Below the pieces are notes generated by a model, which saw only the letters and a list, made by a program, of their open reading frames with translations, was not told the DNA's origin and did not search any database. Position numbers and translations under genes: made by a program. Source: Alphaproteobacteria bacterium (GTDB taxonomy: Bacteria > Pseudomonadota > Alphaproteobacteria > Sphingomonadales > Sphingomonadaceae). From it: a stretch of DNA of 64,000 bases. The stretch covers positions 62,001-126,000 of the forward strand of contig JAFAZW010000081.1 of NCBI GenBank assembly GCA_019239415.1, in the 5' to 3' direction. Below are positions 8,144-16,537 of the stretch, one piece after another (within the stretch, counting starts at the first letter, position 1; the number at the start of each line of letters is the position of its first letter).

Positions 8144-8485
8144 ATGAAGCCGCTCCTCGCGCTGATGCCGCTCGCGCTCGCCGCCTGCACCGCGCAGGTC
8201 ACCCACCCGACCAAGAGCGTCGCCGAGCAGCAGGCCGACATCGATGTCTGCACCCGCGAGGCCAACCACAAATATTGGATGGACCCGATCGCGGCGCTCT
8301 ACCACGCCTACGACTGCCTCGAGGCCAAGGGCTATCAGCGAGTCAACAAGGCGCTCCAGGCGCGGGTGCAGAAGACGGTGGGGCCGACGGCGCCGCGTCC
8401 GGCGCGCCCCGCGGACACGCCCGCGCCGGCCGCGCAGCCGGGCGTCGTCGAACCCTGCCACGTCCCGTGCAAGCCGAAAGGCTGA
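8144..8485 (+). CDS. Small lipoprotein of unknown function
   Basis: 113 residues with a lipoprotein signal ending in the lipobox LAAC (residues 12-15), so the mature protein would be lipid-anchored. The body contains paired cysteines (DVCTREANHKYW, YDCLEAKGY) and a proline/alanine-rich tail ending in PCHVPCKPKG. No family is recognised. The gene stands alone, diverging from the permease operon, and is followed after 3 bp by a strong hairpin. Confidence 0.7.
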   Translation: MKPLLALMPLALAACTAQVTHPTKSVAEQQADIDVCTREANHKYWMDPIAALYHAYDCLEAKGYQRVNKALQARVQKTVGPTAPRPARPADTPAPAAQPGVVEPCHVPCKPKG

Positions 8486-8488
8486 ATG

Positions 8489-8521
8489 TTGCCTCCCCAA
8501 GCGGCACGCTTGGGGAGGCAA
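8489..8521. terminator. Bidirectional terminator hairpin
   Basis: A perfect 15-bp stem (8489-8503 with 8507-8521) around a GCA loop, beginning TTGCCTCCCCAAGCG. It sits exactly between the converging ends of the lipoprotein gene and mscL. No long U-run follows, but the stem starts TTG and ends CAA. Confidence 0.8.
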
Positions 8522-8526
8522 GGAAC

Positions 8527-8946
8527 CTACTTCTTCAGCGAGTCGCGGATGTCGCGGAGGAGGAGGATTTCCTCGGTCGGGCCGGCCGGCGCCGCGGCTT
8601 CCTTCTTCGGCATGATCTTCATCGCGTACTTCACCATCATGTAGATGATGAAGGCGAGGATCACGAAGCTCACCGCCACCGTGATGAACTGGCCGTAGCC
8701 GAGCATCGGCACGCCCGCGGCCTTCAGCGCCGCATAGCTCATCGGGCCGTGATACGTGGCGGGCACCGGTTTCAGCAACACGTAATAGTTCGAAAAATCG
8801 AGCCCGCCGAAGATCGCGCCGACCACCGGCATGATGATGTCGTCCGTCAGCGACGCGACGATCTTCGCGAAAGCCGCGCCGATGATGACGGCGACGGCGA
8901 GATCGATGATGTTGCCCTTGGCGATGAACGCCTTGAATCCGCTCAT
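8527..8946 (-). CDS. mscL: Large-conductance mechanosensitive channel MscL
   Basis: 139 residues, the usual length. The conserved start [20 protein letters not shown], which lines the pore, is followed by the periplasmic loop, the second membrane helix ([19 protein letters not shown]) and a cytoplasmic helix ending [12 protein letters not shown]. It opens under membrane tension to release solutes during hypo-osmotic shock in the inner membrane. It is monocistronic as far as can be seen. Confidence 0.97.
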   Translation of the reverse strand: MSGFKAFIAKGNIIDLAVAVIIGAAFAKIVASLTDDIIMPVVGAIFGGLDFSNYYVLLKPVPATYHGPMSYAALKAAGVPMLGYGQFITVAVSFVILAFIIYMMVKYAMKIMPKKEAAAPAGPTEEILLLRDIRDSLKK

Positions 8947-9018
8947 GTCGCGCTTCCCCCCTCATGGTCTTCTCCCGCGCCTGCTTAACCCAGGCTGCGC
9001 GCCGGTCCAATCCGGCCT

Positions 9019-9723
9019 TCAGTAGATATAGCCCTGGCGCTCGAGGAAGTCCTTGTCGTGCCGGCCGGCGAGGGCGCGGCGGCGGTGCGGCGCGGCGCGG
9101 TGGCGCGGGGGAAGCGGACGGGCCGCCAAATGGTCCGGCGCGGGAGCCGGGATCACGTCCAGCTCGGCCGTCCTGGCGGGCGCCACCGGCGGCGCCGGCG
9201 GCGGCGCCGGCTTCGGCGTCTCGGCGCGACCGGCATAGGCGTCGGCGCGGATGTCGGCGGCTTCCGCGCTGGTGACGAGGCTCTTGTCGGGCGGCAGCGG
9301 CTGGCTGCGCATGTCGGGCGCCGCCATCGCCGCGGCACGGGCCTGCTCGGCCTCGCTGAGCGGGGGCGCCGCGCCGCGCGTCGCCATCAGCGCGATCATC
9401 CCCGCCAGCACCGCGGCGACCAGCCAGCCGCCCCAGCCGAAGAAGCTCGGCGCGCGCGGCGGCGCCGGCGGCGGCTGGTAGGCGGCGAGGCTGATGTCGC
9501 GCTGGCGGATCCACTCCTTGTGGTCGTATTCCGCGCGCCGCTCGGGATCGCGCAGCACGGCATAAGCGAGGTTGATGTCCGCGGCGCCGGGTCCGTCGGC
9601 GGCGCCGCCGCCCTGATCGGGATGATATTTCTTCATCAGCGCCCGGTAGGCGGCCTCGATGACGACGAGCTCCGCTCCGGGCGCGACGTTCAATATTTCA
9701 TAATGGGTGCGGACCGCCGCCAT
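9019..9723 (-). CDS. Membrane-anchored J-domain protein
   Basis: 234 residues. An N-terminal J domain (THYEILNVAPGAE..., with the HPD tripeptide in KKYHPDQGG) should stimulate a DnaK-type ATPase. After it come a proline-rich linker, one hydrophobic segment (GWLVAAVLAGMIALMAT) and a long Ala/Pro-rich tail ending DFLERQGYIY. No glycine/phenylalanine region or zinc fingers are present, so it is a type III J protein with an unknown client. Start at ATG 9723; GAAGG upstream is a modest ribosome site. It lies 43 bp downstream of the SleB-like gene and may share its promoter. Confidence 0.82.
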   Translation of the reverse strand: MAAVRTHYEILNVAPGAELVVIEAAYRALMKKYHPDQGGGAADGPGAADINLAYAVLRDPERRAEYDHKEWIRQRDISLAAYQPPPAPPRAPSFFGWGGWLVAAVLAGMIALMATRGAAPPLSEAEQARAAAMAAPDMRSQPLPPDKSLVTSAEAADIRADAYAGRAETPKPAPPPAPPVAPARTAELDVIPAPAPDHLAARPLPPRHRAAPHRRRALAGRHDKDFLERQGYIY

Positions 9724-9766
9724 GGCCGCCTTCTGTGCCGGAGAAAGGCCCTCGGTTCCAGAGGGA

Positions 9767-10753
9767 TCAGCGGGTCGCCGTGGGCGCGCCACCCTCGGCC
9801 GCGTCGCCGCCGCGATGGACACGGATGCCCTCGGGCGCGGCCGGAACGTCCGCCGGCGCCGCTTCGGCGAGTGCGACCGGGCGCGATCCGGCGCGGTGGA
9901 CGCGCACCCCCGCGGCCGCCTCCAGGGCGGTCTGCGCGGGATTGGCGTCGCCGCCGCCGTCGCGATGGACGGCGACGCCGAAGACGATCTCGGGCTTGGG
10001 TCCTTCGACCGGCGCCGCCCCTTCCGCCGGCTGCGAAGCGCGCCAGGCGGCATAGGCTTCGGCGCCGACATAGGGGCGGCGGAAGGACTTGGGATCGCCC
10101 CACTCGCCCCGCCAGCGGTAGAAAATGTGGTTGCCGATCGTCACCGCCTTGGTCAGCGCGTCGGCCCACCACGGGTGGATGGCGGTGGTGTGGTAATGGG
10201 TGGCGAGGCCGACCGGCTCGTAGACGGTGCCGGACAAAGCCTCGGCGGCGATGCGCCGCGCCCGCTCCCACGGCCCCGGCTGGCGGCCGCGGGCGAGCGA
10301 GCCGTCGCAGGTGAAGCTGAACTGGCAGCCGGTGGTGCGGTTCGACCCCTGGTAGACGACGCCGCAGACGCTCTTCGGGAAGGCCGGGTGGCGCACCCGG
10401 TTCAGCACCACCTGGGCGACCGCGCGCTGGCCGCCCTCGCTCTCCGAGCGCGCCTCGTAATAGATGGCGGCGGTGAGGCATTCGAGCGCGGTCTGCGCGT
10501 CATGATCCGAGGCCTGGCGGAGGTCGAACGGCCGCGCCGGCGAACCGACCGCAATGTCCTCCGCCAGCTCGGGAAGCGGCGGCGGCTCGACGGCGGCGGT
10601 AGTCAGGCTGGCGGCGTCCGTCTTGGCGAGCGCGGCGGCGGTGAGCCGCTGCGGCGCCTCGTTCGCCATCGCCTGCGGCACGCACGACGCCGCGAAGAGC
10701 AGCATCGGCAGCCCCAGCATCGACCGGTCGAACATCGGTGAAGCGCCCGTCAT
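9767..10753 (-). CDS. Cell wall hydrolase, SleB-like (Hydrolase_2 domain)
   Basis: About 328 residues. A hydrophobic N-terminus with Cys (LPMLLFAASCVPQAMA) suggests export and perhaps lipid attachment. The hydrolase domain is clear: ECLTAAIYYEARSESEGGQ, AQVVLNRVRHPAFPKSVCGV, CQFSFTCDG and GLATHYHT are typical of SleB/cell-wall hydrolase proteins, which cut peptidoglycan glycan strands as lytic transglycosylases. The C-terminal third contains a repeated GVxVHR motif (FGVAVHR, AGVRVHR, EGIRVHR). The start is uncertain between ATG 10753 and ATG 10735, neither with a strong ribosome site. Confidence 0.85.
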   Translation of the reverse strand: MTGASPMFDRSMLGLPMLLFAASCVPQAMANEAPQRLTAAALAKTDAASLTTAAVEPPPLPELAEDIAVGSPARPFDLRQASDHDAQTALECLTAAIYYEARSESEGGQRAVAQVVLNRVRHPAFPKSVCGVVYQGSNRTTGCQFSFTCDGSLARGRQPGPWERARRIAAEALSGTVYEPVGLATHYHTTAIHPWWADALTKAVTIGNHIFYRWRGEWGDPKSFRRPYVGAEAYAAWRASQPAEGAAPVEGPKPEIVFGVAVHRDGGGDANPAQTALEAAAGVRVHRAGSRPVALAEAAPADVPAAPEGIRVHRGGDAAEGGAPTATR

Positions 10754-10812
10754 CAGGAGAGCGGGTCTACGCCGCGAGGGTTGGGGAATGGTTAATTCGG
10801 GTTTGCAGCCGG

Positions 10813-10876
10813 GGACAGTCACCGACCCACAAACCTCCGCGCGAACCCCCGGGCGTGAGGGGATCGGTGACTGTCC
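10813..10876. repeat. GGACAGTCAC inverted repeat
   Basis: Arms 10813-10825 and 10864-10876 form a perfect 13-bp inverted repeat (GGACAGTCACCGA). The same GGGGACAGTCAC motif recurs at 52.0 and 52.6 kb. Such motifs are typical of short palindromic repeats mobilised by REP-type transposases; no transposase is present here. Confidence 0.7.
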
Positions 10877-10981
10877 GTCCCAGGCTTTCGTCGCGGCAAG
10901 CGCCATCTTCGTCGCGCCGCCATAATTTCACCAAGACAGGCTGGCGTGCCGCTGCTAGGTTTCCCTTTCGAAAGGACGATC

Positions 10982-11134
10982 ATGGGTTCAGCGTCTGCCA
11001 TTGCCGCGATCCCCGCCGCCGCTTCGCGCGGCCCGCTGTCGCTCGTCCGACTTCCGCTCATCGCGCGCGAGGACCTGCTTTGCGTCCTCGCGATGTTTCC
11101 GGCGACGATTCAAATCGCGCCGGAGGCGACATAG
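10982..11134 (+). CDS. Possible 50-residue protein or leader peptide
   Basis: ATG 10982 is preceded at 5 nt by AAAGGA, the best ribosome site in this interval. The frame encodes 50 residues including RGPLSLVRLPLIAREDLLCV and ends with a TAG. It contains no signal peptide or recognised motif. It lies 138 bp upstream of an acetyltransferase gene on the same strand. It may be a real small protein or a leader; codon use is unremarkable. The family is unknown to me. Confidence 0.4.
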   Translation: MGSASAIAAIPAAASRGPLSLVRLPLIAREDLLCVLAMFPATIQIAPEAT

Positions 11135-11271
11135 GGCGGCCGCGGAACGGTCGCCCAGGCGGGCGGCCCCAGGTTCAGACAAGAGAACCGCATGAGGGAG
11201 AGGGGACGCCCCCTCCCCTCTCATTCTCCCTCGATCGCGCGGCCGCTTCCGGCGGCGAAGGGAGAAATGAA

Positions 11272-11832
11272 GTGTTCGCACGCACCGACAGATTGCTGCT
11301 GAGGCCCGGCTGGCGGGAGGACGCCCCCGCCCTCGCCGCGGCGGTCAACGAGCTCGGCATCGCCCGCAATTGCGAAGGCGCCCCCTGGCCCTACAGCATC
11401 GCCGACGCCGAGGCTTTCCTCGCGGAGGCGCACGCGGATCCGGCACGGACCACCCTCCTCGCCTGGCGCCGGACGGCGGCGGCGCCGGAGCTGGTCGGCG
11501 CGGTCGGCCTCGCCCGCACCGGCGCGGGGCAGGCGTTGTTCGCGACCTGGACGACGCGGCGCTTCTGGGGCCGTGGCTATGCGAGCGAGGCCGGCGCCGC
11601 CTTGCTCGAGATGGCGCGCCACAGCCTCCGGCTCGACCACGTCTTCGCCTGGAGCTTCCTCGACAATCCGGCCGGCGCACGGCTGCTCGACCGGCTGGGC
11701 TTCGCCGCCACCGGCGAGATCGTCCGCGCGACCAGCCTCGCCCGCGGAGGGGCGGCGACCCCCTGCCGCCTCCACGTCCGGCCGCTCGGCGTCTCCATGC
11801 GAGCCGATGCGGACGCGGCGCTGGCCGCCTAG
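11272..11832 (+). CDS. GNAT-family N-acetyltransferase (RimJ/RimL-like)
   Basis: 186 residues starting at GTG 11272, with AAGGGAG about 8 nt upstream. It follows the Acetyltransf_3 pattern: TDRLLLRPGWREDAPALAAA at the start, an acetyl-CoA-binding loop WGRGYASEAGAALLEMARH (in place of the usual R-x-x-G-x-G/A), and DNPAGARLLDRLGFAATGE near the end. It transfers an acetyl group from acetyl-CoA to an amine; the substrate is unknown. The gene ends 44 bp before the third 176-bp palindrome. Confidence 0.88.
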   Translation: MFARTDRLLLRPGWREDAPALAAAVNELGIARNCEGAPWPYSIADAEAFLAEAHADPARTTLLAWRRTAAAPELVGAVGLARTGAGQALFATWTTRRFWGRGYASEAGAALLEMARHSLRLDHVFAWSFLDNPAGARLLDRLGFAATGEIVRATSLARGGAATPCRLHVRPLGVSMRADADAALAA

Positions 11833-11875
11833 AGTGCCTTGCGAGAGCAGTGCCGTCGACGATCACGGCGCGAGG

Positions 11876-12048
11876 TTCACCCGAAGGCCCGAAGGGCCCG
11901 AAGGGGCTCGCGCGGCGAGGGAGCCGTACCTTGCCTCCAAAATCAACATAGAGAGCGACGCAGTCGCTCTCCGTTATCGGAGCAGATTCGTCCGCGCGCG
12001 GCACATGAACCGCCTGAGCACCTTCGGGTCCTTCGGGCCTTCGGGTGA
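11876..12048. repeat. About 173-bp palindromic element, copy 3
   Basis: Outer arms 11876-11913 and about 12019-12048 repeat the CCCGAAGG pattern. The central hairpin is AGAGCGAC-GCA-GTCGCTCT (about 11951-11969). The interior sequence otherwise differs from copies 1 and 2, so structure is kept better than sequence. It lies between the converging acetyltransferase gene and the secreted-protein gene. Confidence 0.8.
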
Positions 12049-12090
12049 AAAAGCTGACTCAGTGACGCTCCCGGCCTGTCGGTTCGTCGC

Positions 12091-12696
12091 CTAATTGTGG
12101 GGCAGGCGCTTGAGGTCCATGTCGGGGCCGAAATCGTAGACGCGCAAGGGGCCGAGGTCGATCACCTGGCGGGCGCCGGCAAGGTGGACGGTCGCCTGAA
12201 CGCCGTTCGCGGCGAAGGGCTGCGGCGCCTTGCCGCTGGCGAAGTAGAGCTTCCACTGGTTGGTGAGCACCGCCTTCTCGCCGGCGATGGCGGGATAGGG
12301 CGCGGCGGCGCCGGTCGCACCGACCAGCGGCAGCTCGAGCGTCTCGCCATCCTTGAGCTCCGGCGCGCGCAGGTAGACGGCGACGAGCACCGCGTCGCCG
12401 GCGCCGACCGGCTTCGGCACCACCGAGACGGCGCCCGCGTCCCATGCGTTCTTGCCCGGCCTGGAGACGGTGACGCGGATCGCCGGATAGCCTTTCGGCC
12501 CCTCCTTCTCGAGCCGCTTCGCCGCCTGGTTGGGGCCGTAGACGTTCCAGTCCGTGCCGGGGACGTTGATCAGCTTCGAATCGAGGCTGCTCGCGGCGGG
12601 CGTGGGCGGCGCCGCGGGCGAGGGCGGCGCGGCAGGCGGCTGGGCCGCCGCGGGCAGCGCCGCGAGGCTGGCAAGGCACGGCAGAATGAGGCGCAT
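12091..12696 (-). CDS. Secreted protein, possible carbohydrate-binding-like fold
   Basis: 201 residues with a signal peptide (MRLILPCLASLAALPAAA) and a Pro/Ala-rich linker. The mature part reads like a single beta-sandwich domain (VPGTDWNVYGPNQAAKRL, VLVAVYLRAPELKDGE, VLTNQWKLYFASG, VIDLGPLRVYDFG), similar in rhythm to carbohydrate-binding modules attached to glycoside hydrolases, but here it stands alone. ATG 12696 follows a GGGGGG run. The fold assignment is tentative and no enzyme domain is present. Confidence 0.6.
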   Translation of the reverse strand: MRLILPCLASLAALPAAAQPPAAPPSPAAPPTPAASSLDSKLINVPGTDWNVYGPNQAAKRLEKEGPKGYPAIRVTVSRPGKNAWDAGAVSVVPKPVGAGDAVLVAVYLRAPELKDGETLELPLVGATGAAAPYPAIAGEKAVLTNQWKLYFASGKAPQPFAANGVQATVHLAGARQVIDLGPLRVYDFGPDMDLKRLPHN

Positions 12697-12763
12697 CGTT
12701 TCCCCCCTTGTTATCGCTAACAAGGCTGCCACGGCGCGCATCGGATTTCCACCCCGTCTTTCC

Positions 12764-13225
12764 TCAGCCGGCGCAGCTCCATACGCCGTCGGTCTTCTGC
12801 GGCGGCTCGCTGCCGGCGCCGGAGAGGGTGACGCCGGCGCTTCCCTCGCCCAGGCGCGGGTCCGGCGCGCCGACGCTGATCGCGATCGCCGGGTCGCGGA
12901 AGAAGGCGCCGGTCGCGTCCACCGCCCCCGCCTGCGGAATCCGGCGCAACCCGCCGTCGACGCGGGCCAGCGCCGCCCCGCCGCCGGCGAGGACCAGGGT
13001 GTCGGCGCCGCGGGTGAGCCGGCAGGCGGGCCGCACGCCGAGCGCGCGCGCGTCCTCCGGCCGCAGCGCGGACAGCCGCAGCGGCGGCGGCTTCGCCTCG
13101 GCGGCATTACCGCGCATCGCTTTCTCGAGCGCCATCGGCGACGGCGCCGGCTCGGGCGCCTGACGCCGGCAGCCGCCGAGAAGCAGCGCGAGGGCGGCGG
13201 CGGCCGTCAGATATCGATTCGTCAC
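12764..13225 (-). CDS. Lipoprotein of unknown function
   Basis: About 153 residues. The N-terminus RYLTAAAALALLLGGC ends in a lipobox (LGGC), so export and lipid anchoring are expected. The remainder (CRLTRGADTLVLAGGGAALARV, TLSGAGSEPPQKTDGVWSCAG) has two cysteines that could form a disulfide; no family is recognised. GTG 13225 places the signal correctly, but the ribosome site is weak. It lies 67 bp upstream of the secreted-protein gene on the same strand. Confidence 0.65.
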   Translation of the reverse strand: MTNRYLTAAAALALLLGGCRRQAPEPAPSPMALEKAMRGNAAEAKPPPLRLSALRPEDARALGVRPACRLTRGADTLVLAGGGAALARVDGGLRRIPQAGAVDATGAFFRDPAIAISVGAPDPRLGEGSAGVTLSGAGSEPPQKTDGVWSCAG

Positions 13226-13317
13226 GGGCACGCAACGCGCGGGCCGCCGCTCCGCTCCCGCGGGCTCGTTTCGCCGGTGCAACCCTGCTACCGAAGTCCC
13301 GCACAAGGAGGACGATC

Positions 13318-13590
13318 ATGCCGCAATTCGTTATCGAACGGGACATGCCGGGCGTCGGCGGCCTCGGCGCGGAAGAGCTGAAGGGCGCGTCGCAGGGCTC
13401 CTGCAGCGTGCTGCGCCAGCTCGGGCCCGACATCCAGTGGGTCCATTCCTACGTCACCGACGACAAGATCTACTGCATCTACCGCGCGCCCAATGCCGAC
13501 CTCATCCGGCAGCATGCGGAGACGGCGGGCTTCCCCGCCAACAGCATCGCCGAGGTCCGCGCGACGATCGATCCGACCACGGCGGAATAG
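13318..13590 (+). CDS. DUF4242 domain protein
   Basis: 90 residues with a strong ribosome site (AAGGAGG, 6 nt from the ATG). MPQFVIERDMPGVG, WVHSYVTDDKIYCIYRAPN and HAETAGFPANSI match the DUF4242 family, whose Streptomyces member SCO4226 is a small nickel-binding ferredoxin-like protein. Whether this protein binds metal cannot be told from sequence; His and Cys residues are present. It appears monocistronic. Confidence 0.85.
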   Translation: MPQFVIERDMPGVGGLGAEELKGASQGSCSVLRQLGPDIQWVHSYVTDDKIYCIYRAPNADLIRQHAETAGFPANSIAEVRATIDPTTAE

Positions 13591-13609
13591 GGCCTGCGCC
13601 GGCCGCCGC

Positions 13610-14254
13610 TCACCAGATCCCGGGGATCAGCCGGCAGCGCACCTGGGCCCGGTACAGAGCATATTCGGGGGAGGTGGAGAGCACCTCCTCCTCGGCGCGG
13701 ATGCGCAGCACGATCGCGGCCCAGCAGCTCGCGTAGATGAAGGCGTTCCAGGCCGAGGCGTTGGCGCTGAGGAAGCCGACGTTGGCGATGATGTAGCCGA
13801 GGTAGATGGGGTGGCGGACGAGCTTGTACGGCCCGTCCCGCTCCACGCCGCGATTGGCCGGCACGATGCCGAAGCAGCGGCGCAGGAAGATCTTCGCGGA
13901 GATGGCGCAGAACAGCCCCACGGTCATGATCGCCGCGGCGACCGAGCTCGGGACCAGCATGACGTGCGTCGGCGCGACCAGCAGGGGCGCGAAGGTCCCG
14001 AGCACGGCGAGCGACCAGCCGTAGACCGTGTTGAGCGTCCGTCCGGGCCGCCGGATCAGGATCATGAAGGCCGTCACGCCTTCCGAAACCGTGATCAGGA
14101 GGTAGCAGATCGACTCGCTGTAGTGCGGCAGGATGCGGATGTTGAAGCCGACGATCATGACGAGGACGAGCGCCCGCTCGGCGAAATCGAGCAGCAGGGC
14201 GAGGCGCTTCTCCCGCTCGGCGCCCAGATCCCTCGCAATCGCCGCCGATGCCAT
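13610..14254 (-). CDS. Membrane methyltransferase, isoprenylcysteine/phospholipid methyltransferase-like
   Basis: 214 residues with five or six hydrophobic segments. The C-terminal part carries the ICMT/PEMT-type signature GPYKLVRHPIYLGYIIANVG followed by the acidic ILRIRAEEEVL motif. These are the cofactor-binding elements of integral-membrane S-adenosylmethionine methyltransferases. The substrate (lipid or small molecule) is unknown; bacterial members are mostly uncharacterised. It ends 19 bp from the converging DUF4242 gene with no obvious hairpin between. Confidence 0.8.
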   Translation of the reverse strand: MASAAIARDLGAEREKRLALLLDFAERALVLVMIVGFNIRILPHYSESICYLLITVSEGVTAFMILIRRPGRTLNTVYGWSLAVLGTFAPLLVAPTHVMLVPSSVAAAIMTVGLFCAISAKIFLRRCFGIVPANRGVERDGPYKLVRHPIYLGYIIANVGFLSANASAWNAFIYASCWAAIVLRIRAEEEVLSTSPEYALYRAQVRCRLIPGIW

Positions 14255-14407
14255 GACCCGGTCTCCGCTTGCCTCGTGACGCCGGTAGCCGCGAGAGGTT
14301 AAGGGAAGGTGGAAACCCCGCCATTATGGCCGTGTCGCCACGGCCATTGCCGCCCCTCCCGCGGCTCGCTATCTCGACCGGCGGGAGATTTTTTCCGGGA
14401 GTTTCCA

Positions 14408-16441
14408 ATGGCCTCGATCCGCCTTCGCGGCGCGCTGCTGCTCGGCGCCGCTGTCCTCGCCGCCGCCCCGCTTGCCGCCCAGACCCAGAGGCCGCGCTAC
14501 GGCGGCTGGGGAGTCGACGCGGCGCTGATGGACCGGTCGGTGAAGCCCGGCGACGATTTCTTCGCCTACGCGCTCGGCACCTGGCTGCGCGATGCGCCGA
14601 TCCCGGCCGACAAATCGCGCGCCGGCTACAATTACGACCTGCCCGACGAGACGGAGCGCGAGGTGCGCCGCATGGTCGAGGACGCCGCGAAGCAGCCGAA
14701 CCAGCCCGCCTTCGTCCGCCAGATCGTCGATTATTACGGCGCCTGGATGGACGAGGCCGGCATCGAGAAAGCGGGCCTCGCGCCGGCACGGCCCTATTTG
14801 ACGCGCATCGCCGCGGTGACCGACAAGCAGGCCCTCGTCCTCCTGATGAGCGAGCCCGGCTACGCCGCGCCGATCGCCATCGGCATCGGCGCCGACGTCA
14901 AGGACCCGACCCGCTATGCCGTCTACGCCCAGCAGGCGCGGCTCGGCCTCCCGACCCGCGATTACTACCTGCTCCCGGGCGCCAAGTACGACGCGATCCG
15001 CAAGGCGTATCGCGACTATGTCGTGCGTCTCCTCGCGCTGGCGAACGTCCCCGACGCGGCGGCCAAGGCGGATCGCTACGTCGCGCTCGAGACGGCGCTC
15101 GCCAAGGAGCAGTGGACGCCGGAGCGGCGCCGGGACCCGGTCGCGACCTACAACCCGATGGACATGGCGCAGCTTGCCGCCCTCGCGCCGCAATTCGCCT
15201 GGGGGGCGACGCTCGCCCATATGGGCCTCGGCGCGCCCCGCCGGGTGATCGTCGGCGAGCCGAGCGCGGTGGCGGCGGCGGGCAAGGCGATCGCCGACCT
15301 GCCGCTCGAGGCGTGGAAGGACTTCCTCACCATCCGCTTCCTGAGCGACAACGCCCAGTTCTTGCCCAAGGCGTTCGACGACGCGCGCTTCGCCTTCTAC
15401 GGCAAGACGCTCAATGACACGCCCGCCCAGGCCGAGCGCTGGAAGCGCGGCGTCCGCCTGCTCGACGCCAATCTCGGCGAGGCGGTCGGCCAGCTCTACG
15501 TCAGGAACCACTGGACGCCCGCGACCGAGCGCCTCGTGAGCGAGATGATCGAGGACCTCCGCGCCGCCTACAAGGACAAGATCGAGCATGCCTCCTGGAT
15601 GGACGACCCCACCCGCAAGGAGGCGCTGGCGAAGCTCGCCGCCTTCGATCCGCGGGTCGGCCATCCGGTCAAATATATCGACTATTCATCGATGAAGGTG
15701 AGCCGCGCCAACGCCCTCGCCAACGCGATGGCGGCGCGCGACTTCCGCTGGAAGCTCGACCTCTCCCGCTACCCCAGGCCGATCGACCGCAGCCTGTGGG
15801 AGATGAACCCGCAGACGGTGAACGCTTATTACGACCCGACGCTGAACCAGGTGACCTTCCCGGCGGCCCAGCTGCAGCCGCCCTTCTTCGACGCCGCGGC
15901 CGATCCGGCCGTCAATTACGGCGAGACCGGCGCGACGATCGGCCACGAAATGGGCCACGGCTTCGACGACGAGGGCCGCCAGTTCGACGCCCAGGGGCGC
16001 CTGCGCGACTGGTGGACCAAGGCGTCGGCGGAGCGCTACACCGTCCATGCCGAGGCGCTGGCGCGGCAGTTCGACGCCTATGAGCCGATCGCGGGCGTCC
16101 ACATCAAGGGCCACCTGACGCTCGGCGAGAATCTCGGCGATCTCGGCGGCCTCGAGGCAGCCTATGCGGCCTATCGCCGCTACGTCGCCCGCCACGGCGA
16201 GCCGCCCGTGATCGACGGCTTCACCGGCGACCAGCGCTTCTTCCTCGCCTACGCCCACAGCTGGCAGGGCAAGGCGCGCGAAGGGGCATTGCGGGCGCAG
16301 CTCCTCTCCAACCCGCACAGCCCGGAGCAATATCGCGTGAATGGCATCGTGCGGAACATGGACGAATGGTACCGCGCCTTCGCCGTCAAGCCGGGCGACA
16401 AGCTCTACCTGCCGCCCGAGGAGCGCGTGCACGTCTGGTGA
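14408..16441 (+). CDS. M13-family zinc metallopeptidase (neprilysin/PepO-like)
   Basis: 677 residues, the normal length for M13 enzymes, with a signal peptide (LRGALLLGAAVLAAAPLAAQ). The zinc site HEMGH is at residues 513-517, the third ligand Glu in GENLGDLGG near 574, and the substrate-binding NAYYDPTLNQVTFPAAQLQP element lies upstream. The conserved C-terminus YRVNGIVRNMDEW and an aromatic end VHVW are present. It should cleave peptides in the periplasm or at the cell surface. ATG 14408 follows GGGAG at 7 nt; the frame extends to 14309 without a signal-like start. Monocistronic, converging on metG. Confidence 0.95.
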   Translation: MASIRLRGALLLGAAVLAAAPLAAQTQRPRYGGWGVDAALMDRSVKPGDDFFAYALGTWLRDAPIPADKSRAGYNYDLPDETEREVRRMVEDAAKQPNQPAFVRQIVDYYGAWMDEAGIEKAGLAPARPYLTRIAAVTDKQALVLLMSEPGYAAPIAIGIGADVKDPTRYAVYAQQARLGLPTRDYYLLPGAKYDAIRKAYRDYVVRLLALANVPDAAAKADRYVALETALAKEQWTPERRRDPVATYNPMDMAQLAALAPQFAWGATLAHMGLGAPRRVIVGEPSAVAAAGKAIADLPLEAWKDFLTIRFLSDNAQFLPKAFDDARFAFYGKTLNDTPAQAERWKRGVRLLDANLGEAVGQLYVRNHWTPATERLVSEMIEDLRAAYKDKIEHASWMDDPTRKEALAKLAAFDPRVGHPVKYIDYSSMKVSRANALANAMAARDFRWKLDLSRYPRPIDRSLWEMNPQTVNAYYDPTLNQVTFPAAQLQPPFFDAAADPAVNYGETGATIGHEMGHGFDDEGRQFDAQGRLRDWWTKASAERYTVHAEALARQFDAYEPIAGVHIKGHLTLGENLGDLGGLEAAYAAYRRYVARHGEPPVIDGFTGDQRFFLAYAHSWQGKAREGALRAQLLSNPHSPEQYRVNGIVRNMDEWYRAFAVKPGDKLYLPPEERVHVW

Positions 16442-16446
16442 GGATG

Positions 16447-16533
16447 CGTCGCCCCGGCGCAGGCTGGGGCCCCAGCGGGTGAAGTGCTCTCTGTTCTTCA
16501 CCCACTGGGATGCCAGCCTTCGCTGGCATGACG
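16447..16533. repeat. Intergenic inverted repeat (CCCCAGC/GCTGG family)
   Basis: Begins CGTCGCCCCGGCGCAGGCTG and ends with the imperfect complement CCAGCCTTCGCTGGCATGACG. It fills the gap between the converging M13 peptidase gene and metG. Related copies are at 18138 and 54318. Confidence 0.75.
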
Positions 16534-16537
16534 AGAA

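Noticed and set aside
6519-8147. 542-codon frame on the + strand
   Set aside because: Antisense to the amino acid permease; composition is Asp/Arg/Gly-rich shadow sequence and no ribosome site or motif is seen.
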